Positions 7,177 through 16,004 of a DNA stretch of 64,000 bases are shown here, piece after piece. The stretch lies in NCBI RefSeq assembly GCF_030811715.1, contig NZ_JAUSRH010000012.1:1-64000 (forward strand). The letters run 5' to 3'. Below the pieces are notes generated by a model. That model saw nothing but the letters and a program-made list of their open reading frames with translations. It was not told the origin of the DNA and searched no databases. Source of the stretch: Sinomonas atrocyanea (GTDB lineage: Bacteria > Actinomycetota > Actinomycetes > Actinomycetales > Micrococcaceae). The position numbers were made by a program, and so were the translations under genes. Numbering within the stretch: the stretch's first letter is position 1; every line of letters begins with the position of its first letter.

Positions 7177-7815
7177 CTACCGCTCGGCAAGGACGAAGCC
7201 CTGAGGGTGTCGTTCGCTCTCGCGTGGAGCTCGTTCTAGGCGTGCAACGATCCGGAACCCGAGGGCCTCGGCGGCGCCCGCGACGTCCTCAACTCGGTGG
7301 AGGAAAGCGCGCAGGTCGACCTCGTGTCCGTACGCGCGAGTGCTCGATCTTTCCCCCGTGCCCGACTGGAACCCGGCGAGCAGGACGCCGCCCGGCCTGA
7401 GGACCCTGCGGAGCTCGCTCAGTACGGCTTCGATCTCGTGCGGTGGCGTGTGAATGACGGAGTACCAGGCAAGCACCCCGTCAAACTCGGCGGCCGGGTA
7501 ATCCAGATCAGCCAGCTCGCCCACGACGATCTTGAGGCCCGGATGGGTGGTGCGCGCCTGGGCGACCATAGCTGGCGACAAGTCGACACCTTGGAGCCGC
7601 AGCGACGGGCTCAGAGCCGTGAGATGGGCGAGCATCCTGCCCGCGCCGCAGCCGGCATCCAGAATGCTCGCGTTTGTGGAGAGCTGCGCGACGAAGTAAT
7701 CGATCATCGCCAGGTCCAGCGGGGCTTCGTACAACGTGTCCGGCACCATCCGCGCATAGCTTGCCGCCACGGTGTCGTAGGTGCGGCGCGTCTGAGACTT
7801 AAGATCCTGGCCCAT
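7177..7815 (-). CDS. Class I SAM-dependent methyltransferase
   Basis: The 212-residue protein carries the SAM-binding motif I (ILDAGCGAGRMLAHL), the acidic motif II region (LRLQGVDLSPAMVAQAR), and the later motifs AEFDGVLAWYSVIHTPP and LRRVLRPGGVLLAGF. This is the Methyltransf_11/25 arrangement of small-molecule methyltransferases. The acceptor is unknown. I chose the ATG at 7815 because the fold starts there (SQTRRTYDTVAASYA). The longer open frame upstream is Arg-rich and not family-like. It ends close to the convergent small peptide gene. Confidence 0.85.
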   Translation of the reverse strand: MGQDLKSQTRRTYDTVAASYARMVPDTLYEAPLDLAMIDYFVAQLSTNASILDAGCGAGRMLAHLTALSPSLRLQGVDLSPAMVAQARTTHPGLKIVVGELADLDYPAAEFDGVLAWYSVIHTPPHEIEAVLSELRRVLRPGGVLLAGFQSGTGERSSTRAYGHEVDLRAFLHRVEDVAGAAEALGFRIVARLERAPRESERHPQGFVLAER

Positions 7816-7921
7816 CTCGGAAACGCTAGCTCTCCTGTCCGGCGCAGTACCGGCGCGCAACGCGATCCTTTTCAGCACGCATTCAGGTCCGTCGGCCGCG
7901 ACGCCGTGGTTCTGTGAGAGA

Positions 7922-8254
7922 TCAGCCCTTTTGCGGGCTCCGCGGCGTCGGCCATTTCGTATACCCGAGCCTGCGTTTTGCGGCATAGGGCCTCAGGGCC
8001 AGAAGAGCCATAGCGACGCAAGCGACGCCTTGGGCTGCGAGAGCCGCGAACGGAATCCACACCAGCCAGGCGATCGCATGCTGCGGCGCCAAGACGAACG
8101 CGACGATCACCATGATCGCTGTGGTGACGATGAAAGACACGACAAGCGGTCGGACGCGCCTGAACCACACCCCAGCAGGGGGCTCGACGGGAAGCGTGTC
8201 CCATTCCTCTGGAGGTACAAACTTCAGTTCGGGCACCTGCTGATCCTTTCGCAT
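7922..8254 (-). CDS. Small membrane protein of unknown function
   Basis: The 110-residue product has a polar N-terminus with PPEEWDTLPVEPPAG, then two or three hydrophobic helices (VVSFIVTTAIMVIVAFVLA, AIAWLVWIPFAALAAQGVACVAMALLAL) and a basic tail. I do not recognise a family. It is on the same strand as the methyltransferase and the SRPBCC protein, but gaps of roughly 90-110 bp separate them. Confidence 0.65.
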   Translation of the reverse strand: MRKDQQVPELKFVPPEEWDTLPVEPPAGVWFRRVRPLVVSFIVTTAIMVIVAFVLAPQHAIAWLVWIPFAALAAQGVACVAMALLALRPYAAKRRLGYTKWPTPRSPQKG

Positions 8255-8343
8255 CCGGGGTCCTGACCGGAAGGCCGAATCCGGTTCTCCTGTTGATCAA
8301 GCCGCCAGACCGACCTCTCCGATCGAATTCCCTCAGTGATCCT

Positions 8344-8961
8344 TTAGCGGGCCCGGCCTCCGGCCAAGTGCCGATTTCGCGTCTCCATCAGCGTCTGAAG
8401 GTAACGGGCTAGCACCAGCTTCTCGGCAAGACGCCCTATGGGGCCGAACGGTGCTACGAACTCGATCCGATCGAGCATCGTCGTCCCAGCTGGGTCTTCG
8501 CGGAACTCGTGGACATGCCGGAACCGCTTGAGCGGGCCTTTGACCTGCTCGTCTACGAAGTAGTCGGGCGGCTCCATCTGGGTGATCCGGCTCGTCATCT
8601 GAAGCGGAAGCCCGAAGTGCCAAGCTCTCCATGTGACCTCCTGACCCAATGAGATGAGCCCGGACGTCACCCCGGCGATCGCCTGCTCGCGAGACCGAGC
8701 CATCGAGTCCCGGTGGGCGTCGATGTTTCTGGCAAGGTCAAACAACTCTGACTTCGACATGCTTGTCCGTGTGATGCATTCGAAGTAGACGGCCGTGATC
8801 AGAGTATGGCCGCTGACGATCAGAGCCGGGTCAAGGAACCGCAGTTGCCGGTCCCCGAGCGGACGCTGGGCTTGGTCGGCGGGTCGATTCGTCGGCTTGC
8901 CGTTGCCGACACCGATGCGCTTGTCCGCGTGTTGGACGGCGAGTGACAGCTTCGATGCCAC
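8344..8961 (-). CDS. SRPBCC (START/Bet v1-like) ligand-binding protein
   Basis: The C-terminal 150 residues match the SRPBCC family seen as cyclase/dehydrase or cell-division-inhibitor-like proteins: VYFECITRTSMSKSELFDLARNIDAH, then FVDEQVKGPLKRFRHVHEF and FVAPFGPIGRLAEKLVLARYL. Such proteins bind hydrophobic ligands in a central cavity. Family members normally start a few residues before VYFE, but no ATG, GTG or TTG is present there, so the ATG at 8961 is the first usable start. The extra N-terminal 55 residues do not look conserved. Either the 5' part has decayed or a rare start is used. Confidence 0.7.
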   Translation of the reverse strand: MASKLSLAVQHADKRIGVGNGKPTNRPADQAQRPLGDRQLRFLDPALIVSGHTLITAVYFECITRTSMSKSELFDLARNIDAHRDSMARSREQAIAGVTSGLISLGQEVTWRAWHFGLPLQMTSRITQMEPPDYFVDEQVKGPLKRFRHVHEFREDPAGTTMLDRIEFVAPFGPIGRLAEKLVLARYLQTLMETRNRHLAGGRAR

Positions 8962-8992
8962 GAGGCGCTCCGGCTGGGGTGGCCCGTTTCGG

Positions 8993-10138
8993 TCAGGATG
9001 CAGGCGCGGGCGTGGGGCCCGCGACGATTCTCCTGTAGATGTCGGAGTCGTAGGTTGTGTGTCCGTGGTCGTCGGTGACGTAGAGCTCGAAGGCGAAGAC
9101 GGTCTCGTCGTGCTCGAGTGTGAACTCGATGGCGGGGTTCGTTGAGGTGACCGTCCCTTGGGCGATGATCTTCCCGTACTTCTGCTGCGGGATGCTCAGT
9201 GCGGGGCCGTTCTGGGCGGGGTCGCGGATGAAGTACCGGACCGTGTACGGCCCTGAGGGCAGCGGCCGGAGAGTGGGGTAGAAGGTGAAGTGCCTTGTGC
9301 CGGGCGCGGTCTCGAGCGCGCGCCATTGGTATCCGGCCATGGCAGGGGTGAGGCTGTCGTCCAGGTCGCGGATGCCGGGGCGGTCGGTCTGGGCGTCGGC
9401 GCTGCGGGCCAGCCCGAGTGCCTTCGAGGCCGGGGCGAGGCCGAACCCCAGGCCGAGCCCGAGCCCGATCGAGACCACGGGGACCAGGACCGCGATGAGG
9501 ACCGCGCGGCGGCGCAGGCCCTGGCCCACGGACTGCCGGTGGGCCCGGAGGTCTTCCGGCACGGCGCCCCAGTGCGTGCTCCTGGAATAGGGGCTGCTGG
9601 CCGCCCGCGCCCACGCCTCGATGTAGGCCGGGCGGGACGGCAGCGGGGCATGGGTCCCCCCGTCCGGGTTCCAGTAGGACAGGAACGGCAGCGGGACGTC
9701 CCGGAGCCGCCCGTACGCGTCTCTGACCGTGAAGGTCGGCACCATCCGGTACTGGACGCCCCCGCGAGCGGGGTACTGGTGCAGGTAGGGGTGGAAGTCC
9801 TCCAGCTGTGCCCGGTCCACCCGCCCCTGGGCGATGAACCCCTTGGTCACGGTGGCCGCGTCCGGGGCGAGGGTGACCCATTCGCCAGCGCGCCAGAGCA
9901 GGAGCGTGCCCACGAATGCCGAGGCCGCCGCCCCGGCGATGAGCAGGGACTCGGCCCAGCCCGGGATGACTGAGCTGTCGGCCTGGTTGACCATGATCGA
10001 GACCGCGACCGCCGCGACGGGGACGGCAAGGAGGACAGCCCCGAGGCAGGCTCCCGCCCAGGCCGGCATCCGCAGTGCCCGGATCTGGACCGGCAGGTCG
10101 TACTCCCGGAACTGGTCCCCCGGCCCCGGAACGAACAC
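8993..10138 (-). CDS. Membrane protein with large extracytoplasmic C-terminal domain
   Basis: This 381-residue protein has two N-terminal membrane helices (about 27-50 and 62-82), a soluble segment of about 130 residues, a third helix near 212-235 and a C-terminal domain rich in beta-strand patterns (GPYTVRYFIRDPAQ, IEFTLEHDETVFAFELYVTDD). The start is a GTG. The general plan resembles DUF3592-like proteins, but I cannot assign the family with certainty. Its C-terminal domain is expected outside the membrane. No operon partner is evident. Confidence 0.7.
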   Translation of the reverse strand: MFVPGPGDQFREYDLPVQIRALRMPAWAGACLGAVLLAVPVAAVAVSIMVNQADSSVIPGWAESLLIAGAAASAFVGTLLLWRAGEWVTLAPDAATVTKGFIAQGRVDRAQLEDFHPYLHQYPARGGVQYRMVPTFTVRDAYGRLRDVPLPFLSYWNPDGGTHAPLPSRPAYIEAWARAASSPYSRSTHWGAVPEDLRAHRQSVGQGLRRRAVLIAVLVPVVSIGLGLGLGFGLAPASKALGLARSADAQTDRPGIRDLDDSLTPAMAGYQWRALETAPGTRHFTFYPTLRPLPSGPYTVRYFIRDPAQNGPALSIPQQKYGKIIAQGTVTSTNPAIEFTLEHDETVFAFELYVTDDHGHTTYDSDIYRRIVAGPTPAPAS

Positions 10139-10574
10139 CGCTAGGCCCCCGTCCGCTCGCCCGCGGCCACTGCCCTCTGCCGGTCCACGATGCCCAGGCC
10201 CACGGCAACCGGAGACGGGGCAGCAGGGCGACAGGGCCGCGTGCCAGCCATCGGGCCGGGCGCGGCAGGCGTGGTCAGTTTCTCCGGATGCACTTGAATC
10301 CCCCCAGGGTCGATCAACTGCGGAACTCGGCAGGATCCGATCCGCTCACGCTCGAGCGGGATGGCCGCCCGGACCGATGCTCGCAGACGGTTGCCCCGCT
10401 GGACAGCCCTTTCGGCCGATTCCTTGGCGATTCCTCGCATTCCAGCGGTGACTCGGGCGCTGCTGTTGTCTACGATCGCCGGTACTGGCCGCAGGCGAGG
10501 ACCTGCGGCCCGTGTCGGACTCTGGGGGGACAGTGGTGGGAGCAAGCGGCGGGTGGCCGCCGGAGGGCACACCT
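10139..10574. other. 436-bp intergenic region between divergent genes
   Basis: No gene is supported. Both strands have open frames, but none with convincing composition and a ribosome site. The region must hold the promoters of the divergent genes at 10138 and 10575, although I see no clear -35/-10 pair. Confidence 0.3.
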
Positions 10575-11183
10575 GTGAGCAGCTATTCGTCGTTGCCTCC
10601 GGGCTGGTACCCCGCGCCGGGGCGCCCGGGGCAGCTGCGGTGGTGGGACGGGCACGTCTGGGCAGATGCCCATCAGGCGCGGGCGTTCCCGGCAAGGACG
10701 GGAGTAAGGCCGCTGCTGCGTTCCGGGGCGTCCGTGTACAACTGGGCGATCTGGCTGGTCGCCCTCCTGCCCCTGGCCAGCGTCCTGCTCGCGCTGGCCT
10801 GGAAGCCGACGCTCAGCTACCGCACGGTCGTGAGCGGCGGCCGGAGCATCCGGATGCTCGAGCTGGGCTCGGTCTTCACGCCTGTGTACTTCCTGCTGCT
10901 CCTCGCCGGCCTCGTCGCCTACATGCTCTGCCTCTGGTCCGCGTACGTCGACTGGAAGAAGCTCACAGCCGAGGGGGTCGTGAGGCCCTTCCCCTGGGCA
11001 TGGGCCTTCCTCACCCCGGCGCTGTACGTCATCGGCCGGTCACTGGTCGTGCGCAAAGTCGCCCGGCCACTCGGCCTCGCCCCCATCTGGGCAGTCCTCG
11101 CAACCGCAGCCCTCGCGGTCATCGTCGCCGCCATCAAGGCCGCCGAGATGTTCCCCGCAGCCGCCAACGCGATCCCCGCCTGA
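10575..11183 (+). CDS. DUF2510 (PGWYPDP-type) membrane protein
   Basis: The 202-residue product begins MSSYSSLPPGWYPAPGRPGQ and continues LRWWDGHVWAD, the short DUF2510 motif found at the N-terminus of many actinobacterial membrane proteins. It is followed by four likely membrane helices (starting near VYNWAIWLVALLPL, VYFLLLLAGLVAYML, WAWAFLTPALYVIG and IWAVLATAALAVIV). I place the start at the GTG 10575, which has GGAGG eight bases upstream. An in-frame GTG at 10512 would add 21 residues of poor quality. DUF2510 has no known catalytic role. The function is unknown. Confidence 0.75.
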   Translation: MSSYSSLPPGWYPAPGRPGQLRWWDGHVWADAHQARAFPARTGVRPLLRSGASVYNWAIWLVALLPLASVLLALAWKPTLSYRTVVSGGRSIRMLELGSVFTPVYFLLLLAGLVAYMLCLWSAYVDWKKLTAEGVVRPFPWAWAFLTPALYVIGRSLVVRKVARPLGLAPIWAVLATAALAVIVAAIKAAEMFPAAANAIPA

Positions 11184-11799
11184 TACGAGGCAGCAGAGGC
11201 CCGGTCAACGGCACACTCCCGCCCCGACTTCTTCGAGGACGGCGCAAGGGACCCGCGCTATCGGGGCAATCAGTGCACCGAAAAGCTCCAGCTCCTCAAC
11301 GCCCTCGCCACGCCGTCGCAGCCGACGCTACCGGCCCTCAAGGCGACGCTTCCACGTTCCCAGGCCTGAGGACCATACCCCCTCGCGGCACCCGCGTACA
11401 GGCGCCTCCCAACCAGAGCAGCTCCATCATGCCGGGGCGCACAAGCCCCCATTGGGGAAGACAGCGAGTCACCCTGGAAGGCCGCTCGCGGGCGCAGGGC
11501 CAGCACCGCGGCCACCGTCGAGCCACCGACGCCATCGCCCGGCTGCGCCGCGACCCGCTGCACCGTTCGGTGCTCAGGCCCAGCTCTGCACAAGGTCAGG
11601 AGCCTCCATCAAATCCAGTGCGCTTCAATTCGCTAACCGAGGGCATACTACTTTCCGATTTTGGCGGTGCCGCAAGGCTCGGGCGAGCCGGATGCGCGTA
11701 TACCCCGTGCGATGAGATGCGCGGTGAACGAACGACAAGCGCAACATCCGAGTCATTGGCCCAGCGGCCGCACCGCTCCCGAATTGAGCCCTCGCCCCA
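11184..11799. other. 616-bp region with only fragmentary coding signal
   Basis: Directly after the DUF2510 gene one frame reads RPDFFEDGARDPRYRGNQ without a start codon and stops near 11369. It may be the tail of a lost gene. The right part (about 11600-11800) is more AT-rich than the surroundings and continues the degenerate end of the transposase remnant. No intact gene can be supported. Confidence 0.35.
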
Positions 11800-12010
11800 G
11801 TCCTGATTCCGGTCGCCGTTGGGGATATTGCCGATCTTGGTGACGTTGACATGGATGCGCAAGCCGGATGCTTGCGCTCAGAGCGGCGCACAGGCTCCTC
11901 GCTGACCCTGCCGATGCGGCAGACCCCGTAGATCCGGTCCCGCAGGAGTGAGGCGCGGGCAGTGGAGGGCGCCAGTCTGGTCCTGCCGTCGTGGATAAAC
12001 CAAGACTGTG
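11800..12010 (-). pseudogene. IS481-family transposase remnant, frameshifted
   Basis: Two minus-strand frames together give a recognisable piece of an IS481-type integrase. The upstream part reads RLAPSTARASLLRDRIYGV and IGRVSEEPVRRSERKHP, and after a frame change it continues RIHVNVTKIGNIPNGD. From memory of the family these match the linker before the catalytic core (LAPSTVH..., ...GEPVRRYEHDHPG, then HVDVTKFGNIPDGGG). The DDE core itself is missing, so it cannot be active. It marks a former insertion at the edge of the accessory segment. Confidence 0.6.
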
Positions 12011-12180
12011 GCCCCGACGCAGGCGATGGAGGGCCTCGCCTGTCTCGACGACAGGCCGCTCCGATTGAAACGGGGACGACGTCCCTGAACACCGCTCTCA
12101 GACGAAGCAGGTGCGCTAGGCGTAATGAGCGGTGCGCCGTATCCTTCGCGGCAGGACTGATTCGCGGAAGAGAATGCCGG

Positions 12181-12702
12181 ATGCACCAGGACAAACCCCG
12201 CCTGCGCAGGGCCGCCAGGTGGCCTTCGGGCCACTTCGTGTGGGCCTACGCCGACCGCCCCGAGTTCGAGGGGCGGGCGGCGTCCTTCCTCGCCGAGGGG
12301 CACGCTCGCGGGGAGCGCCAGATCGTCATCACCGACGACCCGCGCACGTCCCTCTGGCCGCGGGACCTCCTGCGCAGCGGCGACCTCATGGTCCTGGGCA
12401 CCGAGGAAGCCTACGGCCACACATGGATCGTGGACCCCGTCTCCCTCGGCGCCGCCTTCGAGGCCCTCCTCGCCGACGCTCTGCACCTGGGCTACACGGG
12501 CCTGCGCGTCGCGGGCGACAACACGAGCCTGGCTCAGGGCCCCGACCGGCTCGCGGCGTGGCTCGACTGGGAGGACCGGGCGGACCGGCTCATGCGGTCC
12601 CGGCCCATCACCGGCCTCTGCGCGTTCGACCGGTCGCGGATCGCGCCGGCCTCCCTGCAGGCGCTCGTGGACTCCCACCGGGTGGCCATCCGGTCCCGGT
12701 GA
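12181..12702 (+). CDS. MEDS-domain (DcmR-type sensory) protein
   Basis: The 173-residue protein fits the MEDS domain: GHFVWAYADRPEFEGRAASFL, GERQIVITDDPR, AAFEALLADALHLGYTGLRV and RPITGLCAFDRSRI. MEDS domains are sensory modules often linked to anti-sigma factors, STAS domains or DcmR-type regulators. Here no output domain is attached and no partner is next door. The ATG at 12181 gives a start at the expected place, although the Shine-Dalgarno is weak (GGAAGAGAATGCCGG). A partner may be the sigma factor 6 kb to the left, but this is speculation. Confidence 0.75.
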   Translation: MHQDKPRLRRAARWPSGHFVWAYADRPEFEGRAASFLAEGHARGERQIVITDDPRTSLWPRDLLRSGDLMVLGTEEAYGHTWIVDPVSLGAAFEALLADALHLGYTGLRVAGDNTSLAQGPDRLAAWLDWEDRADRLMRSRPITGLCAFDRSRIAPASLQALVDSHRVAIRSR

Positions 12703-12790
12703 CCCGGGCGCGGGCAGCCGCGCCGAGCGCAGGCGACGCCGGGAGCGCGCGGTGCGCCCCGGCGTCGTGCGCGGGCCTAGGGGAGTGGCC

Positions 12791-13111
12791 TCAGCTGACC
12801 TTCTTGCCGATCGAGACCCCGAGGGAGGTCTTCAGCCCCGAGGAGGAGGCGCTCGTCCCGGAGCCCTTGGCCGCCGGCGCCGGATTGTGCTTCCGGCCCA
12901 GCAGGAAGTACGCGATTGGGCCGATCGTGTTGATGAAGCTCGCCGCGACCCACGCCCCCTTCGGACCGTTGACCTGGTCCTTCGGCCGCTTCGCGAGGTC
13001 CCGCAGCGCCGCGCCCTGGAGCGCGAACTGCACGAGGGCGCCCAGGACCACGCCGAAGCGCTGGCCGCCGCTGAGCTCTGACCACTTCTTCTTGTTCTTC
13101 TTGCGTCCCAT
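12791..13111 (-). CDS. PLDc_N-type small membrane protein
   Basis: This 106-residue protein starts with a Lys/Arg-rich segment (MGRKKNKKKW), then a helix (GVVLGALVQFALQGAALRDL), the KRPKDQVNGPKGAW segment and a second helix (FINTIGPIAYFLLGRK). This is the two-helix PLDc_N (phospholipase D nuclease N-terminal) pattern found in small actinobacterial membrane proteins. No catalytic HKD motif is present, and the C-terminal tail is Ser/Gly/Ala-rich. Its role is unknown. It is divergent from ino1. Confidence 0.8.
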   Translation of the reverse strand: MGRKKNKKKWSELSGGQRFGVVLGALVQFALQGAALRDLAKRPKDQVNGPKGAWVAASFINTIGPIAYFLLGRKHNPAPAAKGSGTSASSSGLKTSLGVSIGKKVS

Positions 13112-13221
13112 TCCGCCAGTCTAGGGACCGGGCCGCGGGCGGGGGAGTGCCACGCGGATAGGATGAGCCGAGCAGCGGAGCCCGTGGACCGGCTCCGCCG
13201 TTCTACGCGATGAGGAGTACC

Positions 13222-14307
13222 GTGCCAGAGAAGAAGATCCGAGTAGCCATCGTGGGCGTGGGCAACTGCGCAGCCTCCCTCGTCCAGGGGGTGCAGTACT
13301 ACCGCGACGCCGACCCCGCGGACACCGTCCCCGGCCTCATGCACGTCGAGTTCGGCGACTACCACGTCAGCGACCTCGAGTTCGTCGCGGCGTTCGACGT
13401 GGACGGCAAGAAGGTCGGGTTCGACCTCGCCGACGCGATCGGCGCTAGCGAGAACAACACCATCAAGATCGCCGACGTCCCGCCGACCGGCGTGACCGTC
13501 CAGCGCGGGCACACGCTCGACGGCCTCGGCAAGTACTACCTCGAGACCATCGAGGAGTCGCACGAGGAGCCGGTCGACGTGGTCGCCGCCCTCCGCGAGG
13601 CCCAGGTCGACGTCATGGTCTGCTACCTGCCGGTGGGCTCCGAGAAGGCCGCGAAGTTCTACGCCCAGTGCGCCATCGACGCCGGCGTGGCGTTCGTCAA
13701 CGCCCTGCCCGTCTTCATCGCCGGCACCCCCGAGTGGGCCGAGAAGTTCCGCGCGGCCGGCGTGCCGATCGTGGGCGACGACATCAAGAGCCAGATCGGC
13801 GCCACCATCACCCACCGCGTCCTCGCGAAGCTGTTCGAGGACCGCGGCGTCACCGTGGACCGCACCTACCAGCTCAACGTGGGCGGCAACATGGACTTCA
13901 AGAACATGCTCGAGCGCGAGCGGCTCCAGTCCAAGAAGATCTCCAAGACCCAGGCCGTGACCTCCAACGTCGAGGCAGAGCTCGCCGAGCGCGACGTGCA
14001 CATCGGCCCGTCCGACTACGTCCAGTGGCTCGACGACCGCAAGTGGGCGTTCGTGCGCCTCGAAGGCCGCAACTTCGGCGACGCGCCCGTCTCGCTCGAG
14101 TACAAGCTCGAGGTGTGGGACTCGCCCAACTCCGCTGGCGTGATCATCGACGCCGTGCGCGCGGCGAAGATCGCCCTCGACCGGGGCATCGGCGGCCCGC
14201 TCACCTCCCCGAGCGCCTACTTCATGAAGTCCCCGCCGGTGCAGAAGGCCGACGACATGGCCCGCGCCGACGTCGAGGCGTTCATCCGCGGCGAGCTCGA
14301 GCGCTAG
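13222..14307 (+). CDS. ino1: Inositol-3-phosphate synthase
   Basis: The 361-residue enzyme (EC 5.5.1.4) converts glucose 6-phosphate to 1D-myo-inositol 3-phosphate using bound NAD. It carries the N-terminal NAD motif ([16 protein letters not shown]), the conserved [15 protein letters not shown] stretch and [12 protein letters not shown] of the actinobacterial short type. The product is the acceptor for MshA (complement 19393-20649) in mycothiol synthesis and a precursor of phosphatidylinositol. I prefer the GTG at 13222 with GAGGAG four bases upstream. An ATG at 13210 would overlap that ribosome site. A strong hairpin terminator follows. Confidence 0.95.
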   Translation: MPEKKIRVAIVGVGNCAASLVQGVQYYRDADPADTVPGLMHVEFGDYHVSDLEFVAAFDVDGKKVGFDLADAIGASENNTIKIADVPPTGVTVQRGHTLDGLGKYYLETIEESHEEPVDVVAALREAQVDVMVCYLPVGSEKAAKFYAQCAIDAGVAFVNALPVFIAGTPEWAEKFRAAGVPIVGDDIKSQIGATITHRVLAKLFEDRGVTVDRTYQLNVGGNMDFKNMLERERLQSKKISKTQAVTSNVEAELAERDVHIGPSDYVQWLDDRKWAFVRLEGRNFGDAPVSLEYKLEVWDSPNSAGVIIDAVRAAKIALDRGIGGPLTSPSAYFMKSPPVQKADDMARADVEAFIRGELER

Positions 14308-14320
14308 GCCCCCGCCCCGA

Positions 14321-14366
14321 GGCGGGCGGACGACGGCGGGTGCGTGCCCGGCGTCGTCCGCCCGCC
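14321..14366 (+). terminator. Hairpin terminator after ino1
   Basis: GGCGGGCGGACGACG (14321-14335) pairs perfectly with 14352-14366 over 15 bp. The loop is GC-rich and no long T-tract follows. A nearly identical hairpin lies at 15958-16003. Confidence 0.75.
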
Positions 14367-14528
14367 TTCGGCGTCTCCACGGCGTGTCCGACGCAGCGCT
14401 CCGTGCGAGCCTTGACGGCTGATGTGGCCCGGCGTACACCGGAGGGGTCGGTGGCGCACCCCGTCTCGGCGAGGCTGGGGGCGCGGGCGCGCCAAAGGTG
14501 GTCTCGGGCGCCCTCAAGGGAGAGATCC

Positions 14529-15944
14529 ATGTCCACCACAGCCTTCAACGCCCTGCGCGAGAACGTGCGGGGGAGCGTGATCGAGCCGGATGACCCCGAC
14601 TACGAGTCGGCGCGGCGCGTCTACAACGCGATGGCGGACAGGCGGCCCGCCGCCGTCCTCCGCGTCTCCCAGACGGCTGACGTCATCGCCGCCGTGCGGT
14701 TCGCCCGCGAGGCGGGCCTCCCGCTGGCGCTGAGGGGCGGCGGCCACAGTGCCCCGGGCTTCGGTACGGTCGACGACGGCCTCGTCCTCGACTTCTCGGG
14801 CCGCCGCGGCGTCTGGGTGGACCCCAGGGCCAAGCGCGCCCGCGCCGAGGCCGGGGCCACCTGGGGCGACTACAACCACGCGACGCACGCCTTCGGACTC
14901 GCCAGCACCGGCGGGATCGTCGGCTCGACCGGGGTCGCCGGGCTCACCCTGGGCGGTGGGATCGGGTACCTCTCGCGGAAGTACGGGCTCGCCTGCGACA
15001 ACCTCGTCTCCGCCGACGTGGTGCTGGCCGACGGGACCTTCGTCCGGGCCAGCGCCGAGGAGAACGAGGACCTCTTCTGGGCGCTGCGCGGAGGCGGCGG
15101 GAACTTCGGCGTGGTGACCTCGTTCGAGTTCGGGCTGCACGTGCTGGACTCGGTGCACGTGGGCATCGTCGCCTTCCCGGCGGCCTCCGGGTTCGAGGTC
15201 GGCCAGTTCTACCGCGACTGGCTCGCTACCCAGCCCGAGGAGCTCGGTGCCTTCTTCGCCTACCACCAGGCCCCTCCGGTGCCGTTCATCCCCGAGGAGT
15301 GGCACGGCCGCCAGGTCTGCCTCATCGTGGGCATGTGGGCCGGCGACCCTGCCGAGGGGGACGCCCGGTGGCGTCCGGTGCTCGAGGCCGGCCCGGTGGT
15401 CGGCTCGCTCGTGGCGCGGATGCCCTACCCGTTCCTCAACGGGGCGTTCGACGAGGGCAACCCTCCCGGGCTCCAGGGCTACTGGAAGGGGGACTTCGCC
15501 CGCGAGCTCTCCGACGACATCCTGCGCGTGGCCCACGAGTTCGGCGCCACCGTCCCGAGCCTCGCGACCGCCAACCACTTCTACCCGATCGACGGCGCAG
15601 TGCAGCGCGTGGCGCCGGATGCGACCGCGTTCCCGTATCGCTCGGTGGGCTTCTCTCCCGTGATCGCGGGCCAGTGGGAGAGCCCTGCGGACAACGAGGC
15701 CAACATCGCCTGGGTCCGCAGCTACTGGGCCGCACTCCACCAGTTCACCGAGCCCGCCGGCTACATCAACTTCCAGGACGCCGATGACCAGGCACGGGTC
15801 GAGGTCAACTACGCCGCGAACTATCGGCGCCTGGCCGAGGTAAAGACGAAGTACGACCCGGACAACTTCTTCCGCGTGAACCAGAACATCAAGCCAGTGC
15901 TCCTCGGGCAGGCCGCGCCGGAGCCCGAGGCGACTCCGGCCTGA
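14529..15944 (+). CDS. FAD-linked (BBE-type) oxidoreductase
   Basis: The 471-residue protein has the PP-loop FAD domain near the N-terminus (LALRGGGHSAPGFG with the His that covalently holds FAD in this family, then GVAGLTLGGGIGYLSRKYG) and the berberine-bridge C-terminal segment (AANYRRLAEVKTKYDPDNFFRVNQNI). The Cys that gives bicovalent flavin in some members is absent, as in 6-hydroxynicotine-oxidase-like enzymes. It probably oxidises an alcohol, sugar or amine with O2, but the substrate is not predictable. It is convergent with a MerR regulator and shares a terminator with it. Confidence 0.88.
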   Translation: MSTTAFNALRENVRGSVIEPDDPDYESARRVYNAMADRRPAAVLRVSQTADVIAAVRFAREAGLPLALRGGGHSAPGFGTVDDGLVLDFSGRRGVWVDPRAKRARAEAGATWGDYNHATHAFGLASTGGIVGSTGVAGLTLGGGIGYLSRKYGLACDNLVSADVVLADGTFVRASAEENEDLFWALRGGGGNFGVVTSFEFGLHVLDSVHVGIVAFPAASGFEVGQFYRDWLATQPEELGAFFAYHQAPPVPFIPEEWHGRQVCLIVGMWAGDPAEGDARWRPVLEAGPVVGSLVARMPYPFLNGAFDEGNPPGLQGYWKGDFARELSDDILRVAHEFGATVPSLATANHFYPIDGAVQRVAPDATAFPYRSVGFSPVIAGQWESPADNEANIAWVRSYWAALHQFTEPAGYINFQDADDQARVEVNYAANYRRLAEVKTKYDPDNFFRVNQNIKPVLLGQAAPEPEATPA

Positions 15945-15957
15945 GCCCGGCGCGAAA

Positions 15958-16003
15958 GGCGGGCAGACGACGGCGGGTGCGCGCCCGGCGTCGTCCGCCC
16001 GCC
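15958..16003. terminator. Hairpin between convergent FAD oxidase and merR
   Basis: GGCGGGCAGACGACG (15958-15972) pairs with 15989-16003 with one mismatch. The structure ends two bases before the merR stop and may serve both strands. It is almost the same sequence as the ino1 terminator. Confidence 0.7.
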
Positions 16004-16004
16004 T

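Noticed and set aside
1-12180. A complete prophage or integrative element
   Set aside because: No integrase, structural phage genes, tRNA target or direct-repeat attachment sites are visible. Only one phage-type gene and one transposase scrap are found.
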